DNA from: Candidatus Leptofilum gracile
GTDB lineage: Bacteria > Chloroflexota > Anaerolineae > Promineifilales > Promineifilaceae
DNA: 64,000 bases
Assembly: GCA_016713825.1 (NCBI GenBank)
Contig: JADJOJ010000012.1
Span: forward strand, 372,001-436,000
Reading direction: 5' to 3'
Shown here: positions 52,155-61,437 of the stretch, piece by piece
Position numbering within the stretch: position 1 is the first letter of the stretch
Layout: each line of letters starts with the position of its first letter
The notes under the pieces: generated by a model
What the model saw: the letters and a program-made list of their open reading frames with translations, nothing else
Databases searched by the model: none
What the model was told of the DNA's origin: nothing
Translations under genes and position numbers: made by a program

Positions 52155-54122
52155 ATGTTTCACCAGTCGCCTCGTAAAATTACTGTGCCAGGGCTTTTGC
52201 TAGTAGTTTTTAGTGCTATGATTTTTGGTGTTCACACGATAATGGCAACTATTTTGCCATTGAGCGGTGCTTTGCTTGCCGATCGGGATGTGCTGGATTT
52301 TCAGATAAGTCCCGATGGCCTGCACGCTGTTTACCGTGCTGATGCACAGACCAATGATGCTTTTGAGCTGTATCGGGTGACGCTAGATGCTGGTGTGCCC
52401 ACTCGTCTGAGCGGGTTACTGCCTGCGGACACGGCCGTTTCCCAATACACCATCACCCCAGATGGAGAAACCGTGGTCTACATCGCACCCCAGGATGATC
52501 CAGATGTGCCAGAGCTGTATGCGGTACCCATTGCGGGCATGGCCAGTGACAGCATCAAGCTGAATGGCGATCTGGACGGTGGCGAAGTGTTGGCATTCCA
52601 GGTGAGTGAAGACAATACGGCCGTTGCTTTCCTGGCCAGCGATGGACAAACCGGGACGGTAAATCTGTACGGGGTGCCTCTCGATGCGGCCGCCCCAGCT
52701 ACTCCTTTAAATGGGCCGTTGCCCAACGGCGGTAACGTCATTGAATTCCAGCTGGCGGTTGTGGCAGATGAGGTCATGGTGGTCTATCTGGCCGATCAGT
52801 TTGTGAACAACACCTTTGAGCTGTATGCCATTCCTATAGACGGGCCCACCGGTGCGGCGGTTCAGCTGAACGATCCGCTTATCACCAATGGTAATGTGGT
52901 GGAGTTTGTCCTAAACGCAAACGGTGATGTTGTGTACCGTGCCAACCAGGAAAACGAGCAAGTGTATGAACTATACGCTACAACCCTGGATAGATTCCCT
53001 TCTGGCGCTGCCAAATTAAACGGCCCATTAACCCTGGGCGGCGATGTGCTGGATTATAAGCTGAGCCCAGATGGCACGCGAGTGGTCTACCGGGCTGACG
53101 AGATTGTAAACGACCGATTCGAGATTTTCAGTGTCTCCATTAACGGACCCGCAACGTCGCGCATTAAGCTCAATGGCTCGCTCACCCCGGTCAATGGCCA
53201 GGTTTTAACATACGCAATCAGTCCAAACAACAGCCGGGTTGTTTACCGGGCCACCCAGCAAACTGCCGGAGTGATTGAACTTTACAGCGTGCCCTTGTTT
53301 GGACCAAGCGCTGCTGGCGTGAAGCTAAACGATACTTTGATGGAAAATGGGTCTGTGTCTGATTTCCAAATTAGCCCAGACAGCACGAGGGTGGTTTACC
53401 TGGCAGACCAGCAAACAGTTTTTATGGATGAACTTTACAGCGTAGATTTGTATTTTCCAGCTGGCAGCACGAAGCTCAATGGGTTCCTAACCAATAATGG
53501 CGATGTTCTGCACTACGCTATCAGTGCCAATAACAAGTGGGTGTACTATCTGGCCGATCAGGCGGTGGATGGCCTGCAGGAGCTGTTTCGTGCGCCGATT
53601 TCCGCTTCTTTCCAAAGCATTCGTCTGAATCAGCCGCTTTCTGGCGAGCGTGATGTTGTTAATTTCATGGTTCCAGTTGACAGTGGTCGGGTAGTTTATC
53701 AGGCAGATCAACAGGTGGCTGGAAAGTTTGAGCTGTTTATTGCCGATGATGACCAGATCGCCGTTGGCTTTGTCACCGATACGGTGCAGTTGGACGAAAG
53801 CGCCGGTGCAGTGGCAATAGCCGTGCCATTGAGTAGTTCAGCGGTGCTACCGGTAACGGTACATGTGGAGATTGTGGGCGATACGGCCGTACCAAGCCAG
53901 GATTATATCGGTGTCAGCCAGCAGCTCTCCTACACCCCTGGTACAGAAACAGTTCACATCCCGATCACGATTATTGATAACGACGTGGTTAACGAAGATA
54001 AAACGATCATTTTTCAGCTTTCTAACCCTATAAATGCCGTCTTGGGGCCATATGACCAGGTGATTGTCACGATTCGCAACGACGATTACTTTATTTATGC
54101 GCCGCTTGTGTCACGACCGTAA
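52155..54122 (+). CDS. Secreted beta-propeller-like repeat protein with C-terminal Calx-beta domain
   Basis: 655 aa with AGGAGAA 8 nt before the ATG. N-terminal hydrophobic segment (VPGLLLVVFSAMIFGVHTIMA) as signal peptide. Residues about 40-540 contain about nine repeats of 50-55 residues with the pattern 'V..F.ISPDG..VVYRADQ....ELYSVPLDGP....KLNGPL..GGDV', TolB/WD40-like propeller blades. Residues about 545-640 are a Calx-beta domain (DTVQLDESAGAVAIAVPLS ... DTAVPSQDYIGVSQQLSYTPGTETVHIPITIIDNDVVNEDKTIIFQLSNP). The end YFIYAPLVSRP is the kind of short C-terminal tail common in exported Chloroflexota proteins. Function unknown; possibly adhesive or ligand-binding on the surface. Confidence 0.83.
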   Translation: MFHQSPRKITVPGLLLVVFSAMIFGVHTIMATILPLSGALLADRDVLDFQISPDGLHAVYRADAQTNDAFELYRVTLDAGVPTRLSGLLPADTAVSQYTITPDGETVVYIAPQDDPDVPELYAVPIAGMASDSIKLNGDLDGGEVLAFQVSEDNTAVAFLASDGQTGTVNLYGVPLDAAAPATPLNGPLPNGGNVIEFQLAVVADEVMVVYLADQFVNNTFELYAIPIDGPTGAAVQLNDPLITNGNVVEFVLNANGDVVYRANQENEQVYELYATTLDRFPSGAAKLNGPLTLGGDVLDYKLSPDGTRVVYRADEIVNDRFEIFSVSINGPATSRIKLNGSLTPVNGQVLTYAISPNNSRVVYRATQQTAGVIELYSVPLFGPSAAGVKLNDTLMENGSVSDFQISPDSTRVVYLADQQTVFMDELYSVDLYFPAGSTKLNGFLTNNGDVLHYAISANNKWVYYLADQAVDGLQELFRAPISASFQSIRLNQPLSGERDVVNFMVPVDSGRVVYQADQQVAGKFELFIADDDQIAVGFVTDTVQLDESAGAVAIAVPLSSSAVLPVTVHVEIVGDTAVPSQDYIGVSQQLSYTPGTETVHIPITIIDNDVVNEDKTIIFQLSNPINAVLGPYDQVIVTIRNDDYFIYAPLVSRP

Positions 54123-54398
54123 CCGTTTGGGAGGCAAACGACTCCGATTATGCTGCTAAACAGGCCCGAAATAATAGTAAATCCCCAGCCGATGGTTAAA
54201 AACCATCGACCAGATAAATAACGGCAATCAGTTGGATACTTCCTGGTTTGGGCACAAGAGACTCTCCTTTTGGATAATAACTGGTAAGCACGAAGTGCAT
54301 CTTTGAATGATGCTGGCTTCGTTATTCCCGGAGAGGGCAAAATATGTCTGATAAACTGCTTGCGTGGCCATGACAGATATGGTATGGATGAGAGGATT
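54123..54398. other. Convergent gap
   Basis: 276 nt between the propeller gene and the Rab-like GTPase gene. It contains an imperfect inverted repeat GATGGTTAAAAACCATC at 54193-54209 that could work as terminator. No gene or octamer seen. Confidence 0.4.
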
Positions 54399-54905
54399 TC
54401 AGCGTTTTAAAGCCAGGTACGCCATACCGAGGAACATTTTCTGCACCCCAACTCCCGTATTGGCACTGGTGGTGAGATAGGGCGCTTTGATGGCCGCCGC
54501 AAACTGCTTGGCAGCGGTTGTGTCGTAATCGGGTTGCAAATCTATCTTGTTGCCCACCACCAAAAAGCGCTGGTTGGGCACGATGGCAACCACCTCTTCG
54601 TACCATCCTTGCAAATGTGCTAATGATTCCGGGTTGGTCACGTCGTGGACGAGAGCGGCCGTTCGGCTGCCGCGGTACAAACCAGTGCGCACTGACTGAA
54701 AGTGAATCTGCCCCGCCATATCCCAAATGGATAATTTGATGATCCGCCCCTGAATTTCTACCGTTTTTGTCTGGAAATCAACGCCAATGGTGGCCACGCG
54801 CGACTGCTCAAAGCGTCCTTCGCAATATTGGCGAATAAGCGAAGTTTTGCCTACGTTGCCGTCGCCAGCAACCACAATTTTCAGCAGCGGTGCAGATTGG
54901 CTCAT
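54399..54905 (-). CDS. Rab/Ras-like small GTPase
   Basis: 168 aa, a complete GTPase domain with eukaryote-like motifs: P-loop GDGNVGKTS (14-22), switch I T39-IGVDFQTKTVEI (almost the Rab consensus), switch II W61-DMAGQ66, NKID (119-122) and TSA (146-148). The catalytic glutamine is kept. No prenylation cysteine at the end (ALKR). Bacterial Rab-like proteins with this motif set are known but rare. It is the second gene of a two-gene unit, 6 nt after its partner. Confidence 0.9.
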   Translation of the reverse strand: MSQSAPLLKIVVAGDGNVGKTSLIRQYCEGRFEQSRVATIGVDFQTKTVEIQGRIIKLSIWDMAGQIHFQSVRTGLYRGSRTAALVHDVTNPESLAHLQGWYEEVVAIVPNQRFLVVGNKIDLQPDYDTTAAKQFAAAIKAPYLTTSANTGVGVQKMFLGMAYLALKR

Positions 54906-54911
54906 GTGGGC

Positions 54912-55682
54912 TTACCGTTTCCACTTGCCCAAAAAATGTTCATGCGGAAAAACCAGCTGGCTAACTTCAACGGGCGGGTGGGGCAGCAACGTGCGGTTCG
55001 CTTTTTCAAACAGATGATGCAGCTGCTCTAGAAAATCGAGCTGCCTTTTGGCGGGTTCGGCCGTAAAAAGGGACATCATCGTGGTGTACTGCCCTGGCAC
55101 AAAGCAAAGCCAGCGGCCCCCTTCGATGGCGGTTGCTTGCAGCTCGCCGCCGAAAATTTCAGCCGTGGCCGAGCGAAAGGAGGAGAGCATGGGGACAAAC
55201 AGCGCTGGGTCTACTTCGAATTTACCCAAGGTGGTGATGGGCATCCCGGAACTGTTTTCGTAGATGGCGTAGCCCTGAGCTTTCGCCGCATGTTTTTGCC
55301 GGATCAGCACGCTTTCGCCTTCCTGAAAAGCGTCGCCGAGTTCGCTTTGCCCCTGGTCGGTTTCAATGAGGGTTTCGATGGCGCGCATTTCGCGCTGGTA
55401 GTGGGTGTACAGTTCCTGGAACTGCTGCCGGTTGATGGTTCCGTTGGCAAAATCATCAGCCAAACGGCCGATTTTTTCCTGCAGCTTCTCTAAAAATTGG
55501 TGGGCGGCCGTTTGCCCAGACGTCGGCGCTGGGGACGGCCGTTCCCTCACGGTGGGTGGGGGTGGGGAAACGGCCGTTTCTGCCCGCACGGGCGGTTTTG
55601 TAGGGAGGGGGTGCCGGTTGTTTTCTGTGGGTGGTTCCCCACCACCCAACACCCGTTTTAGCCAATCAAACATAGGTTCCAT
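54912..55682 (-). CDS. Putative GTPase partner protein (longin/roadblock-like C-terminal domain)
   Basis: 256 aa from the ATG at 55682 (GGAG 3 nt upstream; ATG 55673 and GTG 55700 are alternatives). Residues 1-60 are a P/T/R-rich disordered part after a short helix. A coiled coil spans about 65-110 (FLEKLQEKIGRLADDFANGTINRQQFQELYTHYQREM). The C-terminal 130 residues alternate strands and helices (GMPITTLGKFEVDPALFVPMLSSFRSATAEIFGG ... GRWLCFVPGQYTTMMSLFT), as in small regulatory longin/roadblock-type folds that act with GTPases. That fold call is inference from pattern and from being co-transcribed with a Rab-like GTPase. Confidence 0.6.
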   Translation of the reverse strand: MEPMFDWLKRVLGGGEPPTENNRHPLPTKPPVRAETAVSPPPPTVRERPSPAPTSGQTAAHQFLEKLQEKIGRLADDFANGTINRQQFQELYTHYQREMRAIETLIETDQGQSELGDAFQEGESVLIRQKHAAKAQGYAIYENSSGMPITTLGKFEVDPALFVPMLSSFRSATAEIFGGELQATAIEGGRWLCFVPGQYTTMMSLFTAEPAKRQLDFLEQLHHLFEKANRTLLPHPPVEVSQLVFPHEHFLGKWKR

Positions 55683-55709
55683 ACGCTCCAGTAGTATCAC
55701 AGTACTATC

Positions 55710-55737
55710 AGTATAGCAGAAGCGCCCACAGCGTCAG
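55710..55737 (-). promoter_or_regulatory. Putative promoter of the GTPase-partner operon
   Basis: Minus strand CTGACG (55737-55732), 16-bp spacer, TATACT (55715-55710). The start point would be about 20 nt before the ATG at 55682. Confidence 0.4.
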
Positions 55738-55785
55738 TTAAATCGGCGTAAAGGAAAACGTGTGCCAGTTGACAGGACCCGTTAG

Positions 55786-55859
55786 CGGTAATCGGTAAGC
55801 GGTAATCGGTCAATATTTCACCGATTACCGTTCACGGATTACCGATTACCGTTCACCGG
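55786..55859. repeat. Intergenic inverted heptamer array (CGGTAAT type)
   Basis: CGGTAATCGGTAAGCGGTAATCGG, loop TCAATATTTCA, CCGATTACCGTTCACGGATTACCGATTACCG. Both arms are multiples of 7 nt. It lies 2 nt after the stop of the luciferase-like gene. Confidence 0.85.
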
Positions 55860-55861
55860 CC

Positions 55862-56866
55862 TTAGTTATAGCCGTTGGCAAAGATGTCGATCATCAAATA
55901 CGGATCGCCCAGCGGGTAGAGGATGGGGCAGGTGCAGCCGTTGTCGATATATTCGCGGACTTTGGCCTTCACCTCTTCCGGGGAGCCGCTGGCGGTACAC
56001 ATCTGCACCACGTCGTCGGGCACCAGGTGCATGGCGTTTTCGATCTCTTCTTCGGTGGCGGGCCAGGTGAGCACCTGGTGGATTTCGTCCAGCAGTTCCT
56101 GGCTGACGCCGCTGGCCTTCATCAGGTGCGGCTGCTGGCCCAGGTATTGCGTCATCATCTTGCGCGCGCCGTCCAGCGCCTTCTTGCGATCGTTGTCTAC
56201 CGAGCAAATCATCAGCTGCGGCCGGTCGATGTCGTCGATAGAGCGGCCCGCCCGTTTGGCCCCGCGCTCCAGAGCATCCATCGCTTCCAGGTTGTACTTG
56301 GGATGCACCAGGTAATTGAGGCAAGCGCCGTCGGCAATTTCCCCGGTCATTTCCATCATTTTCATGCCGGTGGCGCCGATGTACATGGGCACGTTGCGGG
56401 GCGTTTTACGGCCGTGTACCACATCCAGCTGAATGCCATCCACATGATGAAACTCGCCAAAATGGGTCACCGTTTCCATGTTGAGCAGCTTGCGCAACAC
56501 TTCGATGGTTTCGCGCATGGCCGAGAGCGGCTTGCGGCGATCGATGCCCACCTTGCTGGCCAGTGGATCCCACCATGCGCCAATGCCGCAAATGATGCGG
56601 TCTTCGGCCAGGTCATCCAGCGTCAGGAAGGTGGCGGCCAGCAGGCCGATGTTGCGCGTCCAGTTGTTGGTGACGCCGCTGGCGATTTTTAGGGTGGTGG
56701 TGTGGGCGGCAAAGGCAGCCATCGGCACGATGGCGTCGCGCACCAGGCGGCTTTCCGCCTGCCACACGGCCTCGAACCCTTTGGCTTCAGCATATTTCAC
56801 CAGTTCAATGCCCTCGCGGATGTCGTGGGCATCTTGCAAATACAGTGCTACGCGGTCTTTTGACAT
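55862..56866 (-). CDS. Luciferase-like (LLM class) flavin/F420-dependent oxidoreductase
   Basis: 334 aa. VALYLQDAHDIREGIELVKYAEAKGFEAVWQAESRLVRDAIVPMAAFAAHTTTLKIASGV is the N-terminal TIM-barrel half of LLM proteins; MYIGATGMKMMEMTGEIADGACLN is the phosphate-binding region. The pattern resembles methylene-tetrahydromethanopterin reductase-like F420 enzymes more than bacterial luciferase. As the last gene of the nucleobase operon it might cleave or reduce a ring intermediate (as RutA does for uracil), but this is inference. Confidence 0.85.
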   Translation of the reverse strand: MSKDRVALYLQDAHDIREGIELVKYAEAKGFEAVWQAESRLVRDAIVPMAAFAAHTTTLKIASGVTNNWTRNIGLLAATFLTLDDLAEDRIICGIGAWWDPLASKVGIDRRKPLSAMRETIEVLRKLLNMETVTHFGEFHHVDGIQLDVVHGRKTPRNVPMYIGATGMKMMEMTGEIADGACLNYLVHPKYNLEAMDALERGAKRAGRSIDDIDRPQLMICSVDNDRKKALDGARKMMTQYLGQQPHLMKASGVSQELLDEIHQVLTWPATEEEIENAMHLVPDDVVQMCTASGSPEEVKAKVREYIDNGCTCPILYPLGDPYLMIDIFANGYN

Positions 56867-56880
56867 GAGATTCTCCTTTT

Positions 56881-56967
56881 TCGGTAATCAGTGGTCGGTG
56901 GTCGGTAATCGGTGGTCGGTAATCGGTAATCGGTTTTCTGTTAACGGATCACCGATTACCGTTCACC
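56881..56967. repeat. Intergenic array (CGGTAAT / CGGTGGT type)
   Basis: About eight units CGGTAAT/CAGTGGT/CGGTGGT, loop TTTTCTGTTAA, CGGATCACCGATTACCGTTCACC. The stop codon TGA and last codons (AAC GGT AAT CGG) of the Mo hydroxylase are in it. Confidence 0.8.
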
Positions 56968-59534
56968 CGCTTGGTGAGGCCCCGCTTGGGAATTCGCATA
57001 GGCAGTTTGTAGCGGCGCACGCCGTCGTACTGGTACAGGGCGTTGGCCACGGCCCCGGCGGTGGGCACCAGGCCAATTTCGCCCACGCCTTTGGCCCCGT
57101 ACGGGCCATACGGATCGGGCACTTCCACGCCGATGATTTCCATTTCGGGCATCTCTTTGGCGCGGAGGATGCCGCAGTCGCGCAGGCGGGTGGATTTGGG
57201 ACGGCCGTTTTCCATCACCAGATCTTCGCTAATGGCATAGCCCAAACCCATGTGGATCGAGCCTTCCAGCTGCCCTTCAAACAAGACGGGGTTGAAAATT
57301 TTACCCGCGTCGTGGGCGGCGGTGATTTTTTGGATACGGCCGTCTTCGTCCAACGTCACCAGCTGCGTGGCATAGCTGTAGGAGTAGTGGGTGTACACCT
57401 TCTCCACCATCGCGCCCGGCTTGGTGGTCCAATCTACCCGGAAAAAGCCTTCGTAGGAACGGCCGACCAGCTCATCGAGCGAGTGTGTCTTCAGGTCTTC
57501 CTTGAGCTGCTTGCAGGCGTCGATGAGCGCATTGCCCACCAGTGAGGTGGCCCGCGAGGCGGTGGTCATGCCCGCTTCCTGCTCGGAGGTCGTTTCAATT
57601 CGCACCTCAATAAAATCGGGGTTAATGCCAGTTTCGTTGCAAACCACCTGCTGCGCCACGGTGTTGACGCCCTGGCCCATTTCAGTCCAGCCGTGGTCTA
57701 CCAGCACCTTGTCTGGGGCCAAAATTTGCACCCGCGCCTTGGACTCATCCGGCATGCCGTTGCCGATGCCGGTGTTTTTGATGCCGCAGGCGATGCCCGC
57801 GTATTTGGCAGCGTAGTACGCATCCTTTACCGCCAGCAGCGTGTCGCGCGCCCCCGCGCCACCCTCAATAATTTGTCCGGTGGCCGTCATGTCGCCGTTT
57901 TGCAGGGCGTTGTCGTAGCGGAACTGCCAGCGGTCGAAACCGCCTTTTTCGCACAGCTCGTCGATGAGCGATTCCAGGCCAAAGGCGCTCTGGTTCACGC
58001 CAAAGCCGCGCATCGCCCCACAAGGCAAATTATTCGTGTAGACAGCAACTGCTTCCACATCGGTAACCGGGACGTTGTACGCGCCGGTGGCGTGCCCGGC
58101 AGAGCGCTCCAGCACCTTCATGCCGACGGAGGCGTACGCGCCGGTATCGCCCAGAAACTTCACTTTTACAAAGGTCAACTGGCCGTTGGCGTCGCAGCCA
58201 ATCTTGTAATCCATCCAGATGGGGTGGCGCTTCGGGTGCATCACAATCGATTCGTCGCGGGTGAGGCGGACTTTGACGGGCACCCGCATCAGGTAGGCGG
58301 CCAGGGCGGCGTGGCCCTGCGTGGTGAGGTCTTCTTTACCGCCAAAACCGCCGCCGTTGGGCACCAGAACCACGCGCACTTTTTGCAGCGGCAGCCCCAA
58401 AATTTTGGCAATCTGGATGCGGTCGTCGAAGATGCCCTGGCCGCTGGAGAACACTTCGACGCCGTCGTCTAACGGCCGGGCCACCGTGCACTCTGGCTCC
58501 ATGAAGCCGTGCTCAATCATCTGCGTCTCAAAAACGCCCTGGGCGATGTAGGCAGAGCTGGCTTCGGCGGCGGCCATGTCGCCCCGGCTGGTGTAGCTGC
58601 GCGACAGCTTGTTGCCCTGCGGATGAATCTGCGGCGCGTCGGGCAGCAGCGCCTTGTGCATGTCGGTGAGCGGCTCCAGCACCTCGTACTCCACGTTGAT
58701 TGCGGCGACGGCATTGCGGGCCTGGGTATCCGTTTCGGCCACGACCAGGGCCAGCACGTCGCCGACGTAGCGGGTGGTTTCGCCTTCGGCAATCATCAGC
58801 GGCCAATCTTGCTTGATGAGGCCAATTTGGCGGTCGCCGGGCACATCTTGGGCGGTGAAGATGCGAATGACGCCGTCCATTTTGGCGGCGGCACTGGTGT
58901 CGATTTTGAGGACGGTGGCGCGGGGGTGGTCGCTAAATTTGAGCGCGCCCACTTTCATGCCGGGCAGGCGGATGTCGTCGGTGTAATGGTGCTGGCCCAG
59001 GACCAGGTCGGCGGCGTGGTACTTGGGCTGGAAGGTGCCGATTTTGCCATCTGACGCGGGCAATTTCACTTCCTCTTCTTTGCGAATCGCCTCGGCGGCC
59101 ATTTCCACGGCATCGACAATCTTTTTGTAGCCGGTGCAGCGGCACAGGTTGGGGGTGAGCGCTTTTTCGATATCGTCCCGGCTGGGTTCGGGATTCTTGC
59201 TGATGAGGGCGTTGGACTGCATGACGATGCCGGGAATGCAGTAGCCGCACTGCACGCCGCCGCAGGAGACAAACGAGTTGGCAAACACTTCTTGCCGGTA
59301 TTCGCCCAGCCCTTCGGTGGTGATGACCGATTTGCCTTCGACGCGCTCCATCTTGGTGACGCAGCCGAGCACGGCTTTGTCGTCTAGCTGCACGGTGCAG
59401 GCACCGCAGGCGGCTTGCGGGGCGCAGCCATCTTTGGCAGAGAGGATGCCCGCTTCATCGCGCAGGTAGGTGAGCAGCGGCGTTTCTGGGTCGCCGTTGA
59501 ACTCAATTAGTTGGCCATTTAGTGTAAATTTCAT
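56949..59534 (-). CDS. Molybdenum hydroxylase (xanthine dehydrogenase/aldehyde oxidoreductase family), fused [2Fe-2S] and Mo subunits
   Basis: 861 aa. First [2Fe-2S] cluster: C37, C43, C46, C58. Second: C96, C99, C131, C133 (CGGVQCGYC ... CRC). From about residue 165 the Mo-cofactor part begins (HHYTDDIRLPGMKVGALKFSDHPRA), with GGGFGGKEDLTTQGHAALAAY, ACGAMRGFGVNQS and the C-terminal GAKGVGEIGLVPTAGAVANAL (the Glu at GVGE is the catalytic base position). There is no FAD domain, as in Mop-type aldehyde oxidoreductases and some Se-dependent xanthine dehydrogenases. In this operon a purine or pyrimidine hydroxylase is most likely. The stop codon is inside the repeat array. Confidence 0.9.
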   Translation of the reverse strand: MKFTLNGQLIEFNGDPETPLLTYLRDEAGILSAKDGCAPQAACGACTVQLDDKAVLGCVTKMERVEGKSVITTEGLGEYRQEVFANSFVSCGGVQCGYCIPGIVMQSNALISKNPEPSRDDIEKALTPNLCRCTGYKKIVDAVEMAAEAIRKEEEVKLPASDGKIGTFQPKYHAADLVLGQHHYTDDIRLPGMKVGALKFSDHPRATVLKIDTSAAAKMDGVIRIFTAQDVPGDRQIGLIKQDWPLMIAEGETTRYVGDVLALVVAETDTQARNAVAAINVEYEVLEPLTDMHKALLPDAPQIHPQGNKLSRSYTSRGDMAAAEASSAYIAQGVFETQMIEHGFMEPECTVARPLDDGVEVFSSGQGIFDDRIQIAKILGLPLQKVRVVLVPNGGGFGGKEDLTTQGHAALAAYLMRVPVKVRLTRDESIVMHPKRHPIWMDYKIGCDANGQLTFVKVKFLGDTGAYASVGMKVLERSAGHATGAYNVPVTDVEAVAVYTNNLPCGAMRGFGVNQSAFGLESLIDELCEKGGFDRWQFRYDNALQNGDMTATGQIIEGGAGARDTLLAVKDAYYAAKYAGIACGIKNTGIGNGMPDESKARVQILAPDKVLVDHGWTEMGQGVNTVAQQVVCNETGINPDFIEVRIETTSEQEAGMTTASRATSLVGNALIDACKQLKEDLKTHSLDELVGRSYEGFFRVDWTTKPGAMVEKVYTHYSYSYATQLVTLDEDGRIQKITAAHDAGKIFNPVLFEGQLEGSIHMGLGYAISEDLVMENGRPKSTRLRDCGILRAKEMPEMEIIGVEVPDPYGPYGAKGVGEIGLVPTAGAVANALYQYDGVRRYKLPMRIPKRGLTKRVNGNR

Positions 59535-59689
59535 GTATTACCTCCATAGAATTACTGCGCAACGGCCGTTTCACCACAACCATCGGCATCATGGATTCCC
59601 CAATCGAGACTAACAGCTGAGGAGATGTCGGGGAATACTATCTCGCCCTCGCCAGTGCGTCAGTCTATCTAGTCCACACTTCTGGCTGA

Positions 59690-61355
59690 CTATTCTGTTC
59701 TAGACCTTTCTAGACCTGTCAGGTGGCCACATCGTTGCGCGCAACTGCGAAGCTCTTGCTGGCCACCTGACAGGTCTTCTGGTCTTCTTGGATTAGGCTT
59801 GATGCCGCTCCCAGCCATCATCAGGCCCAGCTCTTCGGTGGTCACCTTATCATTGTCCACAATGCCCATAATTTCGCCACCGTAAAGTACCACAATCCGG
59901 TCAGATAGGGCCTTCACTTCGTCTAAATCTTCGGAGATGAGCAGGGTGGCCAGGCCGTCGCTGCGGTGTTGCAGCAGCTGGTTGTGGATGTATTCGGTGG
60001 CGCCAATGTCCACGCCGCGCGTGGGTTGGGCGGCGATGAGCAGCCGGGGCTGCCGGGCCAGTTCGCGGGCCAGGATGAGCTTTTGGATGTTGCCACCTGA
60101 CAAATTTTTGGTCGGTGTTTCTTGCGTGGGGGTTTTGACGCGGAAGTTTTTGATGAGCAGCCCGGCGTGTTTGGCGATCTGTTTGAAGTCGAGGAAGATG
60201 CCTCTGCTGAACGGCCGTCTTATATAATCTTGCAAAATCATGTTCTCGGCGACGGAAAAATCTTTCACCACGCCGTCGTGCATGCGCTCTTCGGGGATGT
60301 AGGAGAGGCCGACTTTGTACATTTGCGACGGCGTGAGATGGGTGACTGTTTTGCCGTCGAGGGTAATTTTGCCGTCGTTGACCACGCGTAAGCCAGCAAT
60401 GGAGCGGGCCAACGAGCGCTGGCCGTTGCCGGAGATGCCCGCCACGCCCACAATTTCGCCGCTGCGCACCTCGAAGGAGACGTTTTTGAGGACCTGTTTG
60501 CCGTCTTCGTTTACGGCCGTTACGTTCTCCAACTTCAAGCGCACATCACCCACTTCGCGCGGGGGACGAATACGCTCTAGCAACACTTCGCGGCCGACCA
60601 TCATGTTGGCCAAATCTTTTTTGGTCACATCTTTGGTGGGGCGCGTCCCGACAACACGGCCGTCGCGCAACACGGTTACCCGGTCGGTCAGGGCAAAAAT
60701 CTCGTTCAGCTTGTGCGAAATGAAAATGAGGGCGTGTCCATCTGCAGCCATCTGGCGGAAGATGACAAACAAGTCGTCCACTTCTTGTGGGGGTGAGAAC
60801 GGCCGTTGGCTCATCCAACACCAGCAGCGCCGCGCCGCGATACAGCGCCTTCACAATTTCCACCCGCTGCTGCTGCCCCACCGCCAGCTTGCCCACGATG
60901 GTGTTGGGGTCTACCTGCAAGCCGTACTTGCTGGCCAGCTCGCGAATCCGGGCCGACACCACGTCCAAATCCAGGCGTGGCGCGCGCGACGAGGGCAGGC
61001 CCAGGGCCACGTTTTCGGCCACGGTCATGTTGTCTACCAGCATAAAATGTTGGTGGATCATGCCGATGCCGTGTTTGGTGGAGTCGGTGGGGGAGTGAAT
61101 GGTGATGGGGCTGCCATTGAGGAAAATTTGCCCTTCGTCTGGCTGGTACAGGCCGTACAGAATCTTCATCAGCGTGCTTTTGCCCGCGCCGTTTTCGCCC
61201 AACAGGGCATGAATTTCGCCCGCTTTCACGTCGAAATTGACGTGGTCGCTAGCCAACACGCCGGGGAAGCGCTTCACAATGCCGCGCATCTCCAACGATT
61301 CGATGCGGGGCAGGCCGGAGGGGAGAGTCTTTTTGGTTGTGCCGTTTTCGTTCAT
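59690..61355 (-). pseudogene. Nucleoside-type double ABC ATPase (RbsA/YufO-like), frame-disrupted
   Basis: First ABC half from ATG 61355: Walker A GENGAGKST, IHQHFMLVDNMTVAEN, LAVGQQQRVEIVKAL, VLDEPTAVLTP. The frame then breaks at ACGGCCGTTCTCACCCCCACAAG (about 60785-60807): with one C fewer it continues TPQEVDDLFVIFRQMAADGHALIFISHKLNEI and the whole second ABC half (GISGNGQRSLARSIAG, NLSGGNIQKLILARELA, AAQPTRGVDIGATEYIHNQL). The layout fits the BMP-family nucleoside importers. After KPNP the C-terminal 30 or so residues are translated from the inverted repeat at 59706-59776, so the natural end may be different. No permease gene is in the window. Confidence 0.85.
59711..59776. repeat. Long inverted repeat (AGACCTGTCAGGTGGCCA type), copy 1
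   Basis: AGACCTGTCAGGTGGCCA and TGGCCACCTGACAGGTCT with about 30 nt between. It overlaps the 3' end of the ABC ATPase frame. A second copy with a different loop is at 62683-62747. Confidence 0.85.
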
Positions 61356-61366
61356 GAGATTTTCTC

Positions 61367-61437
61367 AGGTGATTGGGTAATTAGGTAATTAGGTAATTGG
61401 ATTGCCAATTACCCAATTACTCAATTACCTAATTACT
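61367..61437. repeat. Intergenic inverted array (GTAATTAG / AATTACC type)
   Basis: GTAATTAGGTAATTAGGTAATTGG, loop ATTG, CCAATTACCCAATTACTCAATTACCTAATTAC. It supplies the stop (TAG) and the last two codons of the deaminase. Confidence 0.85.
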
